From: Stentor coeruleus
Lineage: Eukaryota; Ciliophora; Heterotrichea; Heterotrichida; Stentoridae
Length of the DNA: 41,166 nucleotides
Assembly (NCBI GenBank): GCA_001970955.1
Contig: MPUH01000662.1
Span: forward strand, 1-41,166
Direction: 5' to 3'
Below are positions 29,432 to 40,537 of the stretch, in pieces. The notes beneath the pieces were generated by a model. The model was not told where the DNA came from. It saw nothing but the letters and a program-made list of their open reading frames with translations, and did no database searches. Position numbers and translations under genes: made by a program. The first letter of the stretch is position 1; every line of letters begins with the position of its first letter.

Positions 29432-31037
29432 AAATTAACATAAATTTTAGCGGTATTCATCAGATATATTTTCTAATATTTTTTTTTTGTATAGAATGGT
29501 TAAGCTTATAAAGTTGGATGATATGGAAAATTGGTTAAGGATAAGAAATTTAGTGCAGATGATTGCTTTTTTATATGTTTTTTCATATGATTTAAATGGG
29601 ATTTAAATTATGATTAAGTGTTGAGATTTTATTATTATTACTGTAAATTGTTTTATGGAAAAAATATGTATTAAAAGCTAGGTGTTTCTTATTAAGTTAA
29701 ATTTTAGCTTGTGTGTACGGCTTGGTTTATAGTGTGATTTAAAAATATATATTTTTAGTTTATAATGATGATTAAAAAAACTGATTTTCCTAACTGAAAT
29801 TTATAATCTTATAATTAAATGTTTTTGTGTTTGATATCAAAATACAGTTTATTTTGTATTTTTAAAGTATGAAAGTTTATAAGCTGATTCTATAAAGTTT
29901 ACCCCTATATACAAACTTATAATTTTTAACTTTTGGAAATATAAACAAAAGGTTTCCACAACTATTTGATTTTCAATTCACACTATCTTATAATTTTCTT
30001 GTAAATTGATGTATACATAATCATATTTTATATGTTTTGATCTGACATAAATCTTCGAAAAAATCAGAACAATTCAGATATAATAAAAGTTGAAGAATTT
30101 TACAAGCACATTAAGTCAGAATTGAATTTTCTCATACAGGAAATATATTTGAAAACCTGATACTAGCCTTATACTCAAAACCCAAAAAATATATAAATTC
30201 TTAATCATATCTTGATTAAACCTTATATTTGAACATAGAGATTTTTAACTCTAAATTATTATACATTGTTTTTTTTTTGTATTCTAAAGTTCATTTTTTA
30301 CTAATAACTTGATATGGAATTCCTGTTTTATAAAAAGAATTCAATTGTTTCAATCTTTACTAAAATAGTTTTAGAATTATATTAATATTATATTACTACC
30401 TTATTTCTCTTTTTTTTTTTCTTTCAAATAAACTGTTTATAATCTTTACATCTCAATATAAAAATTTCAATTTTCTAAGCATCCTTAATCAATCTGACTA
30501 TTACTATTTTATCTATTTATACCCGCTATCTGTCTCGATTTTTTAAATATTTTGAAACAAAAAGATAAGGTATTTTTATTATGATTATTATAATAAAATT
30601 ATTCAAAATGAAACCTGAAGCATATCATAACCCATACTAAATTTTTGTTTAGAAAATAATTTACTGTCATAAACTAGGTCGAAATGAAGTCAATAAATTT
30701 TACTTGAATACTCAAAACTTTCTTGTAAAAACCAAAAAACCAGAACAACTTAATACCTTATTTATAAATTTTTACTATAACACTATATATTATTTTTAAT
30801 CTAATTTATTATGATTAATATAACATTATCTATAAACTAAACATCCTAAACATCTTAACCTTAACTATCTTGAAATCAAACATCTTCAATCCATTCTAAT
30901 TTTCATATTTCTTTCTGACAAAAATCATCTTATATGACAACCCTTGCAAATTTCTCCAACCTTTTATTTTTCAAATTGTTTATATCATCAAATTAAATTC
31001 ATTCATTCTACTAAACCAAAATTATATCTTGAAAATT
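29432..31037. other. Long intergenic region, no gene seen
   Basis: A 1.6-kb spacer between + genes. The left part is G/T-rich (29521-29580 has 13 G and 2 C), the right part A/C/T-rich (30901-30960 has 15 C and 3 G). It has several homopolymer T runs. No frame with protein-like composition, tRNA or other RNA gene was found. Confidence 0.55.
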
Positions 31038-31412
31038 ATGCAATTCAATATAATGTTAAATAAAGATTGGTCTAGAAACAATAGCTTAAAGAACATTTTC
31101 GCTAAGAATCCTCAGCAAGACAAAAGAAACATTTCAAGGATATCCTTGCCTCCTATAAAACCAAAGGTCAACATGTCAACAAGCTTTATAGAAAACAAGT
31201 GGAAAATAATCGGAACAAACTCGCCCCTGTTTAAGCAGGATTCAATCAATTTCGCCCTGAAACGAAGAAAGCAAGACGTTGTTTTGAACTTGAAAAGGAA
31301 CTTAAAAAACCCTCATGCTTATGTTAGTAATGAATGCGATAGTATTAACTATGACGAACTTCAAGAAAAATACAGGAGATTAACATTGAAGATCTGTGAT
31401 GAAAATAACTAA
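31038..31412 (+). CDS. Small unrecognised basic protein
   Basis: A 124-aa protein starting at the ATG at 31038; the frame is open three codons further upstream, but only with a TTG. It is Lys/Asn/Arg-rich and starts MQFNIMLNKDWSRNNSLKNI. A proline-containing patch reads ISLPPIKPKVNMS, and the C-terminus is a short predicted helix (YDELQEKYRRLTLKICDENN). No domain, signal peptide or membrane segment is visible. Its GC content is higher than the surrounding spacer and it follows an A/C-rich flank typical of gene starts here. These points support a real gene, possibly a small cytoskeletal or RNA-associated protein, but that is a guess. It ends in TAA. Confidence 0.6.
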   Translation: MQFNIMLNKDWSRNNSLKNIFAKNPQQDKRNISRISLPPIKPKVNMSTSFIENKWKIIGTNSPLFKQDSINFALKRRKQDVVLNLKRNLKNPHAYVSNECDSINYDELQEKYRRLTLKICDENN

Positions 31413-32014
31413 ATCGCTTTTAATGTCCGTTATAAAATATAAGTCTTTGATAATGATTAGAATAAAGAATATTCTTGAACTCTTTATCAGAATCAAACTG
31501 TTTCTAATGAAATAAAGCAATTTTTATTATATGATTAAGATGTGTATTTATAAAGATTTATGGGATTTTTTGATATAGACTAAATGGATGATTTTTTGAA
31601 TATGAGAAATGGGAATTTTTATTAGAAAAAAAAGTTTTTGCTTTTGGGATTAGAGGTTTTGGAATTTTTGTTGTAAAGAAAGGTTTTGAATTCTGAGGAT
31701 TTTGTAAATGAGATTTTTATTTTTTTGTTGTTGTTTTGTATAGGGTTTGGTTAGTAAAGGATTAGATGAAATAGGATTATTTTTATAGAAAGTGTCTGTA
31801 AAATTGAGCATCATGTATTGAAGAGTTCTTTTTTTTTGAAGGTTTTGGTGAGAATTTTATATATGAAAAAATCATGGGCTTTCATGTTGGTTCAGAGACA
31901 CTTCTTGAACTTTTAATCTTGAAATCAAGTTTGAGATTAGTGAATGAAGTGGCTGATTATGATATGTTATAATAATTACAAAAATAATCAAGTAATTATG
32001 GTGTGCATGCAAAA

Positions 32015-32015
32015 N
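32015..32015. other. Single N without visible duplication
   Basis: The N lies in spacer sequence. I found no long direct repeat on its two sides, unlike eight of the other nine Ns. Confidence 0.6.
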
Positions 32016-32563
32016 ATGATAATAATTTTCTATCTCTCGCATTTTTTATAATATTTTTACTTATGATTAATAAACTATAAACTTTAATATTTTTATACAT
32101 TTTTTATGTGTACAATTTTTATATAAGATTATAAAGATTAGAAGTAAATAGTTATATTAGCTAGAAAGGGTTTTTATTTGATTAAATAGCATTGATTTCA
32201 AAAATCCCTAATATTGATAAACAAACCAGCCATTTTATTTATATTTTTACTACAATCAAATAAAACCTATACTTAAACTCATAATAATTCAAATGTCTTA
32301 GTATTTGTCAACAAAAATATTCTTTTCATTAAGCAAGTTTCCTATAAAAATAAAAACTTAAAAAGCTGGCTACAATGATTTTTAAAACAATTATAATATA
32401 GGAAATACACAAATTGTCTTGAAATCTTTAGAAATTTAAGCATTATACTGAAGTTTTTATGTAAAAAATATATAGTTTCTTAAGAGAAAAAAATTATAAT
32501 AGCATTATATGATTATATTTAAGTATAAGATAATTATTTGAAATTGGCTTTTTGAAAAAAGTA

Positions 32564-32700
32564 TCCATTTTGACATATTTTTTAGAGGATAGGGCTTAAA
32601 TTGTAGTTTTTACAAGCTACTCTTCTCTTATNTCCATTTTGACATATTTTTTAGAGGATAGGGCTTAAATTGTAGTTTTTACAAGCTACTCTTCTCTTAT
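32564..32700. repeat. 68-nt direct duplication around an N (assembly join)
   Basis: Units 32564-32631 and 32633-32700 flank the N at 32632 and appear identical. Confidence 0.82.
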
Positions 32701-33287
32701 GTATAAGCATCTAACTAACTAGTCTGTGCTGAGATTTTAAAGGAATTGTGAGAAAATGAGTTTTAAAGCTTTTTTCAAGGATTTTATATGAGGAAGTTAC
32801 TTACAGCCATTGACCAAAATGCTTGAAAGATGATGAAAATGCTGGACTCATTTCAACAATCCAAAAGAGTCTTCAAAATCATCCAATGATAAACAAAAAA
32901 CATATAATTACTAATTAAAAGTTCTTAATCTTCAAAGCATTTCTCACCAAGACGAATTTCTTAACACAACTGAAAACACAAACAGTTTTGACGATTTCAT
33001 AAACTTATCCAAACAAAGCTCAATCTCTAAAACCCTAAAAATTAAAAAATCCCCTTATTCCGAAACCTTTTTTACTCAAAAATCCCTCCTTTGAATTCCA
33101 TCCAAAATCCCAACAAAAATAAAGTCTAGAAAGCCCATAAAAATCTGCATACAAAATAAAAGAAACAAAATCACTCTTATGAGTATCAAATAAAGACTTA
33201 AATCCTATAGTCTAAGTTATATAAAATTTTCCATATATACCCTTTTAAGAGTCTTATTTCCATGGCTGCCATTATCTTATAATTTAA

Positions 33288-34619
<1,332 letters not shown>

Positions 34620-35472
34620 AATAACTTAGATTATCTACGTATTAGATTTTTTTTTTTTGGATGAGGATGATTAGATTATGCTGGGGTGTTAGATTTGTGA
34701 AGTTTTTTAGAGGGTAGCTATTTGGATTATGCAAAAAAGATGTGAGGAGGGTTTTTTTAAGATGATTATTTAGGAATGAGGAATATGTAGGATGATTATG
34801 GGTTAGATTTTGTGAATGGAGATTGGGAAGTTGGTGTTGGATTTTGAAATGATGATGATTATTATTTGAGAGATTGATGGATATTGATTTTAGAAAGAAT
34901 ATTTAGTTATAAAAATAAAGACTTATTTTATTTTTTGGATTTTTATTATTTGGAATAGTTTTTGGATATTTGATTGAGTAAATCGGTGCAGTTGTGAGGT
35001 GATAATAATTATATGAGTTTACTGAAAATGTTTATAAGAAATTTAGATTAATTAGGTTTTTATATCATTAGAACCAAAAAACTAAAAAAAATCCAAAAAG
35101 TAAACTTTATAAATACTATGCAAACACAATCAACTCTACTAAAATCAACCTCAATATTTTTATCATAAATCATCTCATCTTTAACCCTAATACCAATACC
35201 ATTTTAAAAACCTTGCATTTACCCAACATCTTCCCTTACTTAATTTTCTAACATTCCATTTCTTTATTAAAAATCAGCCTTTATTATCTATCATCGCAAA
35301 AAACCAACAAAAATTCTACAAAAAAACTCAACATCATCCTTAAACCCCAAAGTTTCCAACAATAAAAAATCATCATCTCCCAAGCCATAATCCTCTCAAT
35401 CCCACTTTCCACAATCTCCTTATCTTTCAAAATTTTTTAAATAATTCTAATCATTAATACAAAAATTCTCAA
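34620..35472. other. Convergent intergenic region with extreme strand skew
   Basis: This is the clearest example of the skew switch. On the + strand, 34621-34860 has 69 G and 6 C, whereas 35221-35460 has 66 C and 4 G (hand counts). It lies between the 3' ends of beta-tubulin and the WDR47-like gene. No gene is seen. Confidence 0.7.
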
Positions 35473-37368
35473 CTATATCGACAAAACCCTGGCAGTCTTA
35501 TCCGCTGAAGTAGATAACAATATCGGTAAATACGGATGCCACTTAATCGACACAACTCTATCATCATGAAATTCCACCTTATAATTTTTCCCAGTATTCA
35601 TATTCACAAACCCTAAACTTCCATCAAAAGAGCATGAAACTAACCAATTTCTATCACAACTAAATTCTAAACTTCTACAATCAGCAGTATGATAATTATA
35701 TTTACTCATAAGTTTCCCAGCTGTTATATCCCATAATGATACAACACCATCTAAATGCCCAACAGCTGCCATATTATTTTTCTGTACTGGTTTCCTATCT
35801 TCTTTTTTCAAAAACATCTCAGCTAGTTTACTTTTAGCTTCAGCTCTTGTTTGTGTAAAAGAATTAGATAAACATACTGAGTTCATTTCAGCAAAAGATT
35901 CCCCATTAAGTGTCATCATAGCTTTAGAAGCTCTTAAATCCCAAAGTTTTAGTTTTTTATCAGTTGCAACTGAGGCAAAATAGCTACCATTACCTTCTGC
36001 TGATATGTGGAATATAGACCCATTATGCCCAGAGTATTTTTGAACAATTTGCCCTGTTTCTGTGTTCCATTGAAAAAGATGACCTTCTCCAATACCTCCA
36101 CTAAGTAAAGTGAGATCATCAATAGGATTATAACAAACTGTTCTGACAATATTTTCATGACCCCATAAGGTTTTTTCTTTTATATCAGGAAGGTTACCTT
36201 CACCATTTAAATATGCGCCATCTTCATAGATTAAAGTTTCTACTTGGGACTCTTGGATTTGAAGGAAGTCGGGACAATAGAAAATTTTTATACTCCGGTC
36301 GTTTGAACCAGATGCGATTTGCTTTTCTGATCGTGCCCAATCAACACAATATACAGAACCCAGATGAGCTTTTCTTAACTCAAAAACCACATCAATATAT
36401 TGTTCTCGTCCTTGATGCTCATTATATAATAACTCATCAACGATATTGTGTAATGAACAAACTTTTATAGAATTTGAATTGGTTCCTAAAACAAAGTAAT
36501 CCCCACTTACGTTAAAAGAACTACACCTTATTGGCTTTATATCTTCAACTCTAGCCATTTCTCTAAGTTTTTCAGGTTGGAAACTCTCCATCAAATTAAG
36601 TTTGTTCTGTTTTATTTCCCCAATTTCTTCACTTTCTTGTTCCTCTTCAATTTCTTCATCTTCTTCTTCATCTTCTGAATCTAATGCTTCTATAAATATT
36701 TTCCTACTTTCGTCATCTGAACTTTTATCAACAGTTTTCCAGAATTTAACTTTTTTGTTTTTTTGATCGTCTTTAGCTTCGACATATTCTTCAGGTTTTT
36801 CAGCGAAATATCTTCCAAGTTCAGCTGGATTAGATTTTGGACTTCGCATATTCCCAGTTTCTCCAATAACTTCATTTGATTCAATTTTTGGAATTGGGTA
36901 GATTTCCCCTAAATGTTTTACACAGTCTTGAAAACATAATCGGCGACCTGAGATCATGGTCCAATTCGCATATTCTTGATGATCTGTAAGTTTGTTTAAT
37001 GATAAAATACTACATAAACTATTGAAATCTGTTGAGGAAGCTACTTTTTCAATTTCTTTGAGGAGTTTTACAAGGTCGTCAAGTTGCGGGTCTGAAGAAT
37101 TTTCAAGTTTTTCTAAAAATTCTTGTTTTTTCACAGAAAATGAGACTTGATTGTAGACTGCTTGGTTTCTGTTTAGGAGTGGGGTTATAAAAGTTTCGAT
37201 ATCGTCATAGCGTCCTTCCATTACAATTTCATAGAAAAAATCGATTTCTTTTCCATAACTTCTTAGTTTCACGCCAGATTCTTTTTCTAGTTCGTATAAA
37301 CTACTGTAAAACTTAAGTGTTTCAAGTGATTTTAAAATGCTTCTGATTGTTTCTTCACTGACTGCCAT
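35473..37368 (-). CDS. WDR47-like LisH/CTLH/WD40 protein
   Basis: A 631-aa protein resembling WDR47 (nemitin), a microtubule-associated regulator. Residues about 7-35 form a LisH motif (LKSLETLKFYSSLYELEKES), followed by a CTLH-like helical region (EIVMEGRYDDIETFITPLL). At about 115-150 a family block reads SLCSILSLNKLTDHQEYANW, close to the WDR47 equivalent. An acidic linker near 230-250 (DSEDEEEDEEIEEEQESEE) leads to a beta-propeller of WD40 repeats from about 275 to the end (KLKLWDLRA, LWGHENIVRTVCY, VSLWDITAGK, KTARVLSI). Human WDR47 is longer, so the linker is shorter here. A role at cortical microtubules or cilia is inference. It has no intron and ends in TAG. Confidence 0.87.
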   Translation of the reverse strand: MAVSEETIRSILKSLETLKFYSSLYELEKESGVKLRSYGKEIDFFYEIVMEGRYDDIETFITPLLNRNQAVYNQVSFSVKKQEFLEKLENSSDPQLDDLVKLLKEIEKVASSTDFNSLCSILSLNKLTDHQEYANWTMISGRRLCFQDCVKHLGEIYPIPKIESNEVIGETGNMRSPKSNPAELGRYFAEKPEEYVEAKDDQKNKKVKFWKTVDKSSDDESRKIFIEALDSEDEEEDEEIEEEQESEEIGEIKQNKLNLMESFQPEKLREMARVEDIKPIRCSSFNVSGDYFVLGTNSNSIKVCSLHNIVDELLYNEHQGREQYIDVVFELRKAHLGSVYCVDWARSEKQIASGSNDRSIKIFYCPDFLQIQESQVETLIYEDGAYLNGEGNLPDIKEKTLWGHENIVRTVCYNPIDDLTLLSGGIGEGHLFQWNTETGQIVQKYSGHNGSIFHISAEGNGSYFASVATDKKLKLWDLRASKAMMTLNGESFAEMNSVCLSNSFTQTRAEAKSKLAEMFLKKEDRKPVQKNNMAAVGHLDGVVSLWDITAGKLMSKYNYHTADCRSLEFSCDRNWLVSCSFDGSLGFVNMNTGKNYKVEFHDDRVVSIKWHPYLPILLSTSADKTARVLSI

Positions 37369-38099
37369 TTATATTCAAATTTAAGTCTAATTAGTTTGTG
37401 GGAAGCTTTTTTTTTCTAAGTGTTAGGTGGATTTTTTTAAGGGGTTGGAGGATTTTTGTAGTTTTTTTTAAGAATTTTGTGCAGTTTTTATGCTGAAATT
37501 ATAGGCTAAGGTTTTGAATGAAAATATAAATTAGGATGATGTATTTGCTGTAAGTACGCTTGAGTTTATGGTAAATAATTAGTTTGCATGTGTTTTACTT
37601 AAAAATATAGTAATATGAATATATTGAATCTTTAATAATTTATGTAGTAAAAACTATTTTACCTAAATAAAATTATCGTTTATATACAAATTATAATTCA
37701 ACACCACTTATATAAATATCAAATATGTTAAAATATTAAAGTCTAAAATTCATAAAAAAAAATATTTTCTATCCTAATCCAATAAACTCAAATCATCATC
37801 ATCTCCTAATTAAAAAACTCACCATCAACTAATTCATTATCTTCCAAAACTAAACCACACAATCTTCTTATCAAAATATTTCCTACCAAATCATCTTCAT
37901 CTCCTAATTAAAAAACCAACCATCAACTAATTCATTATCTTCCAAAACTAAACCACACAATCTTCTTATCAAAATATTTCCTAATCCTAAAATCATCATA
38001 ATCCAAATAACTTCCTAAATCCAAAACCCACACTTTCAAGCAAAAAAAAATTCAAATCCTCATTTCCATCATACAAAATAAAATCCTTATAAAAAAATC
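37369..38099. other. Divergent promoter region with skew switch
   Basis: It lies between the starts of the WDR47-like gene (-) and the 497-aa orphan (+). 37381-37560 has 43 G and 9 C, while 37861-38100 has 62 C and 1 G on the + strand (hand counts). It includes a tandem repeat of 98-nt period. No gene is seen. Confidence 0.65.
37790..37983. repeat. Two-copy tandem repeat, 98-nt period
   Basis: The motif ctcctaattaaaaaac begins at 37803 and again at 37901. The following 70-odd bases match closely and then diverge. There is no N between the copies, so unlike the gap-flanking duplications this one may be a genuine tandem duplication, about 115 bp upstream of the 497-aa orphan gene. Confidence 0.75.
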
Positions 38100-39593
38100 A
38101 TGGGGATATTTGTAGGTCTAATCGTTCATCGAATCCTAACAAGTCAGCGTCGTTACGAACAAATAGTTAATGAAATTTATCATTATCTCTTACTACATGC
38201 AGATGAAATCACAATAAAAATCGAGTCTAATCGTTTTATCCAATTCCAAGCCTTATACGGTTCAGACCCTGTTTTCATTCCTTTATCCGTGCATTATTTA
38301 CATAGTCAATTCTATAGAGTCCATGGTGGTGCAAACCCTCCAGAAGATGTAAAACAATTCGCAAACATCTTATGGGAATCTTTAAACATATTCAAAGAAC
38401 ATTATCCCGCACATATCGAACTTAATGCTGAAGGACTTGATCATTGTGAGCCATTTTATAGAGAAATTACAAGTCAAGAAGCTCTAAGGAGGCAAGTCAG
38501 TTGTGTTGCCTCAAGGTCAGATGAAGGTACTGTTTTGTTTTCTGAAGAACTCGATGATATTCTTTTTGTCCTTTATTCAACAGTTAAAGCTTATGATATT
38601 AAAAGCATGATGATTGTTTTAGATATTTTGAATTCTAATACCCACTGTCCTGCTGCGGTATTTAAAAACCTTAAAACTGAAGACTTAAGGCTTTTTGAAG
38701 CTATAAAAACCGATTCTGATGATAATATTAATGCAAGGCTATACCCTGGGCTTACAGAAAAATGCAAATCTATTGTTACAAATGTATTAAGGAAAATACT
38801 TGTAAAATACCCTGAAAGAGCTCAGGAATGTCAGAGTTTACAAGAATTTACTATTGAAACTAAACTTCCACCAAGTCCAACAAAATATGAAATCCCATGC
38901 TCATTATCAGCATTAATGTTTCAGATTACTGAGACAACATCTTTAGAAAGAGCTACTTTTTTATTAGAAAGTTTAAACAGTTCACAGAATTATGATGATT
39001 TAGCTAAAATGCGATGGGGTGAAAAACTTAAGGTCATTTTAGAAAAATATTGTGAGAAAATATATACTTGTGATAATTATGAGATTGTCAAATATGGGGT
39101 TTTTCATTATCAGTTTTTAAAAGCTTTACTTAAACTTAGTAGGACTTCAGAGTCTTTTGTTAATTTGTTGAATCTTGGGTATTTTGATAGGTTTTATGAG
39201 TTGGTTGAAGAAGCTTGTAAGCTTTTGTATCAGATTATTATACATAAAGAAGATAATGAGGATTGTCAATTGTATGGGTTTATTGATCAAAGTTTGAAAT
39301 TAGTTGAGTTGATTGTGAACCCGGCGTATTATAAGTTTTTAAGACCGGTTAATGAGAGTTTGAATAAGGTTTTTAGGATTTTAGATAGTTTTACGAGGCA
39401 TGTGTCTGAAGATTGTGCTATGCCTGCACCTGAAGATCCTGAAGAACTTAAGATGCTTAGTCCGCAGTTATTTGAGTATAAAAATAGAGTTTCAGTGATG
39501 ATAACTAAAATCGAAGCTTTGTTAGAATATCAAGAAAGGCATGAAGAAAAATATTTTAGGTTGTTTGGTGATGAAGAAAGATTAGATACTTAA
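38100..39593 (+). CDS. Unrecognised 497-aa helical protein
   Basis: I cannot place this protein in a family. It looks entirely alpha-helical, with paired amphipathic helices throughout (YEQIVNEIYHYLLLHADEIT, DDILFVLYSTVKAYDIKSMM, KYGVFHYQFLKALLKLSRTS). This suggests a HEAT/ARM-like or other helical-repeat scaffold, but no repeat period is obvious by eye. A short hydrophobic N-terminus (MGIFVGLIVHRIL) is too short and basic to be a convincing signal peptide. Middle segments contain His/Cys residues (DHCEPFYR, NSNTHCPAAVF) without a metal-site pattern. No catalytic motif is visible. Codon use shifts from C/A-ending to G/T-ending along the gene. It ends in TAA, 131 bp before the CFAP97-like gene. 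Confidence 0.8.
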   Translation: MGIFVGLIVHRILTSQRRYEQIVNEIYHYLLLHADEITIKIESNRFIQFQALYGSDPVFIPLSVHYLHSQFYRVHGGANPPEDVKQFANILWESLNIFKEHYPAHIELNAEGLDHCEPFYREITSQEALRRQVSCVASRSDEGTVLFSEELDDILFVLYSTVKAYDIKSMMIVLDILNSNTHCPAAVFKNLKTEDLRLFEAIKTDSDDNINARLYPGLTEKCKSIVTNVLRKILVKYPERAQECQSLQEFTIETKLPPSPTKYEIPCSLSALMFQITETTSLERATFLLESLNSSQNYDDLAKMRWGEKLKVILEKYCEKIYTCDNYEIVKYGVFHYQFLKALLKLSRTSESFVNLLNLGYFDRFYELVEEACKLLYQIIIHKEDNEDCQLYGFIDQSLKLVELIVNPAYYKFLRPVNESLNKVFRILDSFTRHVSEDCAMPAPEDPEELKMLSPQLFEYKNRVSVMITKIEALLEYQERHEEKYFRLFGDEERLDT

Positions 39594-39724
39594 TAAAATA
39601 TACTACAAATAAAATATTCTGAAACACTTCAAAGTATAATTTAACCAAAATTTAAATTATAAGAAACCAAGATTTTATACAAGTGTCAAAATGCTTTTTT
39701 TATAATCAAAATTTAAAGGTAAAT

Positions 39725-40537
39725 ATGTTCAGAGCAATTCCTGTTAGTAATAAAAAGCTGTCAAAGCTATGGAATGAAATGAACTTTAATCTGCATATCG
39801 ACAAACTTAGGAAGATAAAATCACGTGTAGATATCCGTTCTCCAAGTAAATTTTCTCATTTGAAGTTCAAAGCTAAAAATTATATGATCCAAGAACAGCG
39901 AATAACTGAAATCGAAAGAGAAAACAAAATCCTTCTTGACAAAATGACCCACATCGCAGCAACCCAGTCTTCAAAAAAACTCCCAAAACTAAGCAAAAGT
40001 CTTAACAAAGGAGCTCGTAAAAGAAAACTTGTTGAAATAGCAATTGAAAATCAGGCTATGATGCGAAGAATAGGCCAGAAAAAATCAAATTACAATCATG
40101 GGAGTTGGGATGTTCAAAGGAAAAAAGTTGAGAAAATGTTAGTAAACATATGTGAATACCCTTATACTTTAGGTAATTCACAAAAAAACTTTAAAGTTTG
40201 TAGAAGTCCAAGCAAACAGCTTGAAACACCAGGATCCTCTCAAGGTTTAGGAAAAGTTAACTCATCAGACTTTATGATTCAAAAACAAATTTTATTAAAT
40301 GGGGAAAAGTTTCTAATAGAAATCAAGAAATCTCAATTGTAATATTTATACAGAGGATATAAAATTTCTGCATTTAAAGTTGATAAACCTGAAAGCTACT
40401 GTTTTGATATAGGTATTGAAGAAGCACAAGAAATAATGGGAGGTCAAGAAGATGTGAATAAACTTATTGGAGCTCTAAAAATGGATGGCGATGATATGAT
40501 TCTTGTTGAATACAAAGACCAAAGCCCTTTAAATTAA
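39725..40537 (+). CDS. CFAP97/Hemingway (KIAA1430) domain protein, one 15-nt intron
   Basis: Exons are 39725-40338 and 40354-40537, encoding 265 aa. The intron at 40339-40353 reads GTAATATTTATACAG. Residues about 25-150 match the CFAP97 domain of ciliary proteins: the RVDIRSPSKFSHLKFKAKNY block, the coiled-coil-like ITEIERENKILLDKM, then RKLVEIAIENQAMMRRIGQK and SWDVQRKKVEKMLVNICEYP. Animal members (Hemingway, CFAP97D1) are needed for motile-cilium assembly or sperm flagella. A ciliary role is inference but fits this organism. Exon 2 adds 60-odd residues (GYKISAFKVDKPESYCFDIG and beyond) of unknown function. Reading through the intron stops at once with TAA. The frame is open upstream to a GTG at 39683, but the first in-frame ATG is 39725. 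It ends in TAA. Confidence 0.88.
40339..40353 (+). other. 15-nt spliceosomal intron in the CFAP97-like gene
   Basis: GTAATATTTATACAG with A at position 10. It splits codon 205 of the 265-aa protein (TT|A, Leu). Removing it joins two frames to give 813 coding nucleotides including the stop, an exact multiple of three. Confidence 0.9.

Larger units (their letters stand above)
31413..33287. other. Long intergenic region upstream of beta-tubulin
   Basis: A 1.87-kb spacer between + genes. The left part is G/T-rich (31621-31680 has 14 G and 1 C) and the right part A/C-rich (33001-33120 has 34 C and 3 G). It contains Ns at 32015 and 32632, a 33-codon GC-richer frame at 31874-31972 and a short upstream frame next to the tubulin start; the last two are discussed in the findings. 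No RNA gene is supported. Confidence 0.55.

Noticed and set aside
31029..31037. TTG-initiated extension of the 124-aa orphan
   Set aside because: An ATG lies three codons downstream and is the natural start.
32830..32900. Possible C/D snoRNA from a perfect atgatga C box
   Set aside because: No CTGA D box at a suitable distance and no terminal stem.
39683..39724. GTG-initiated extension of the CFAP97-like gene
   Set aside because: No evidence for non-ATG starts here. The first in-frame ATG is 39725 and the extra residues look like spacer.
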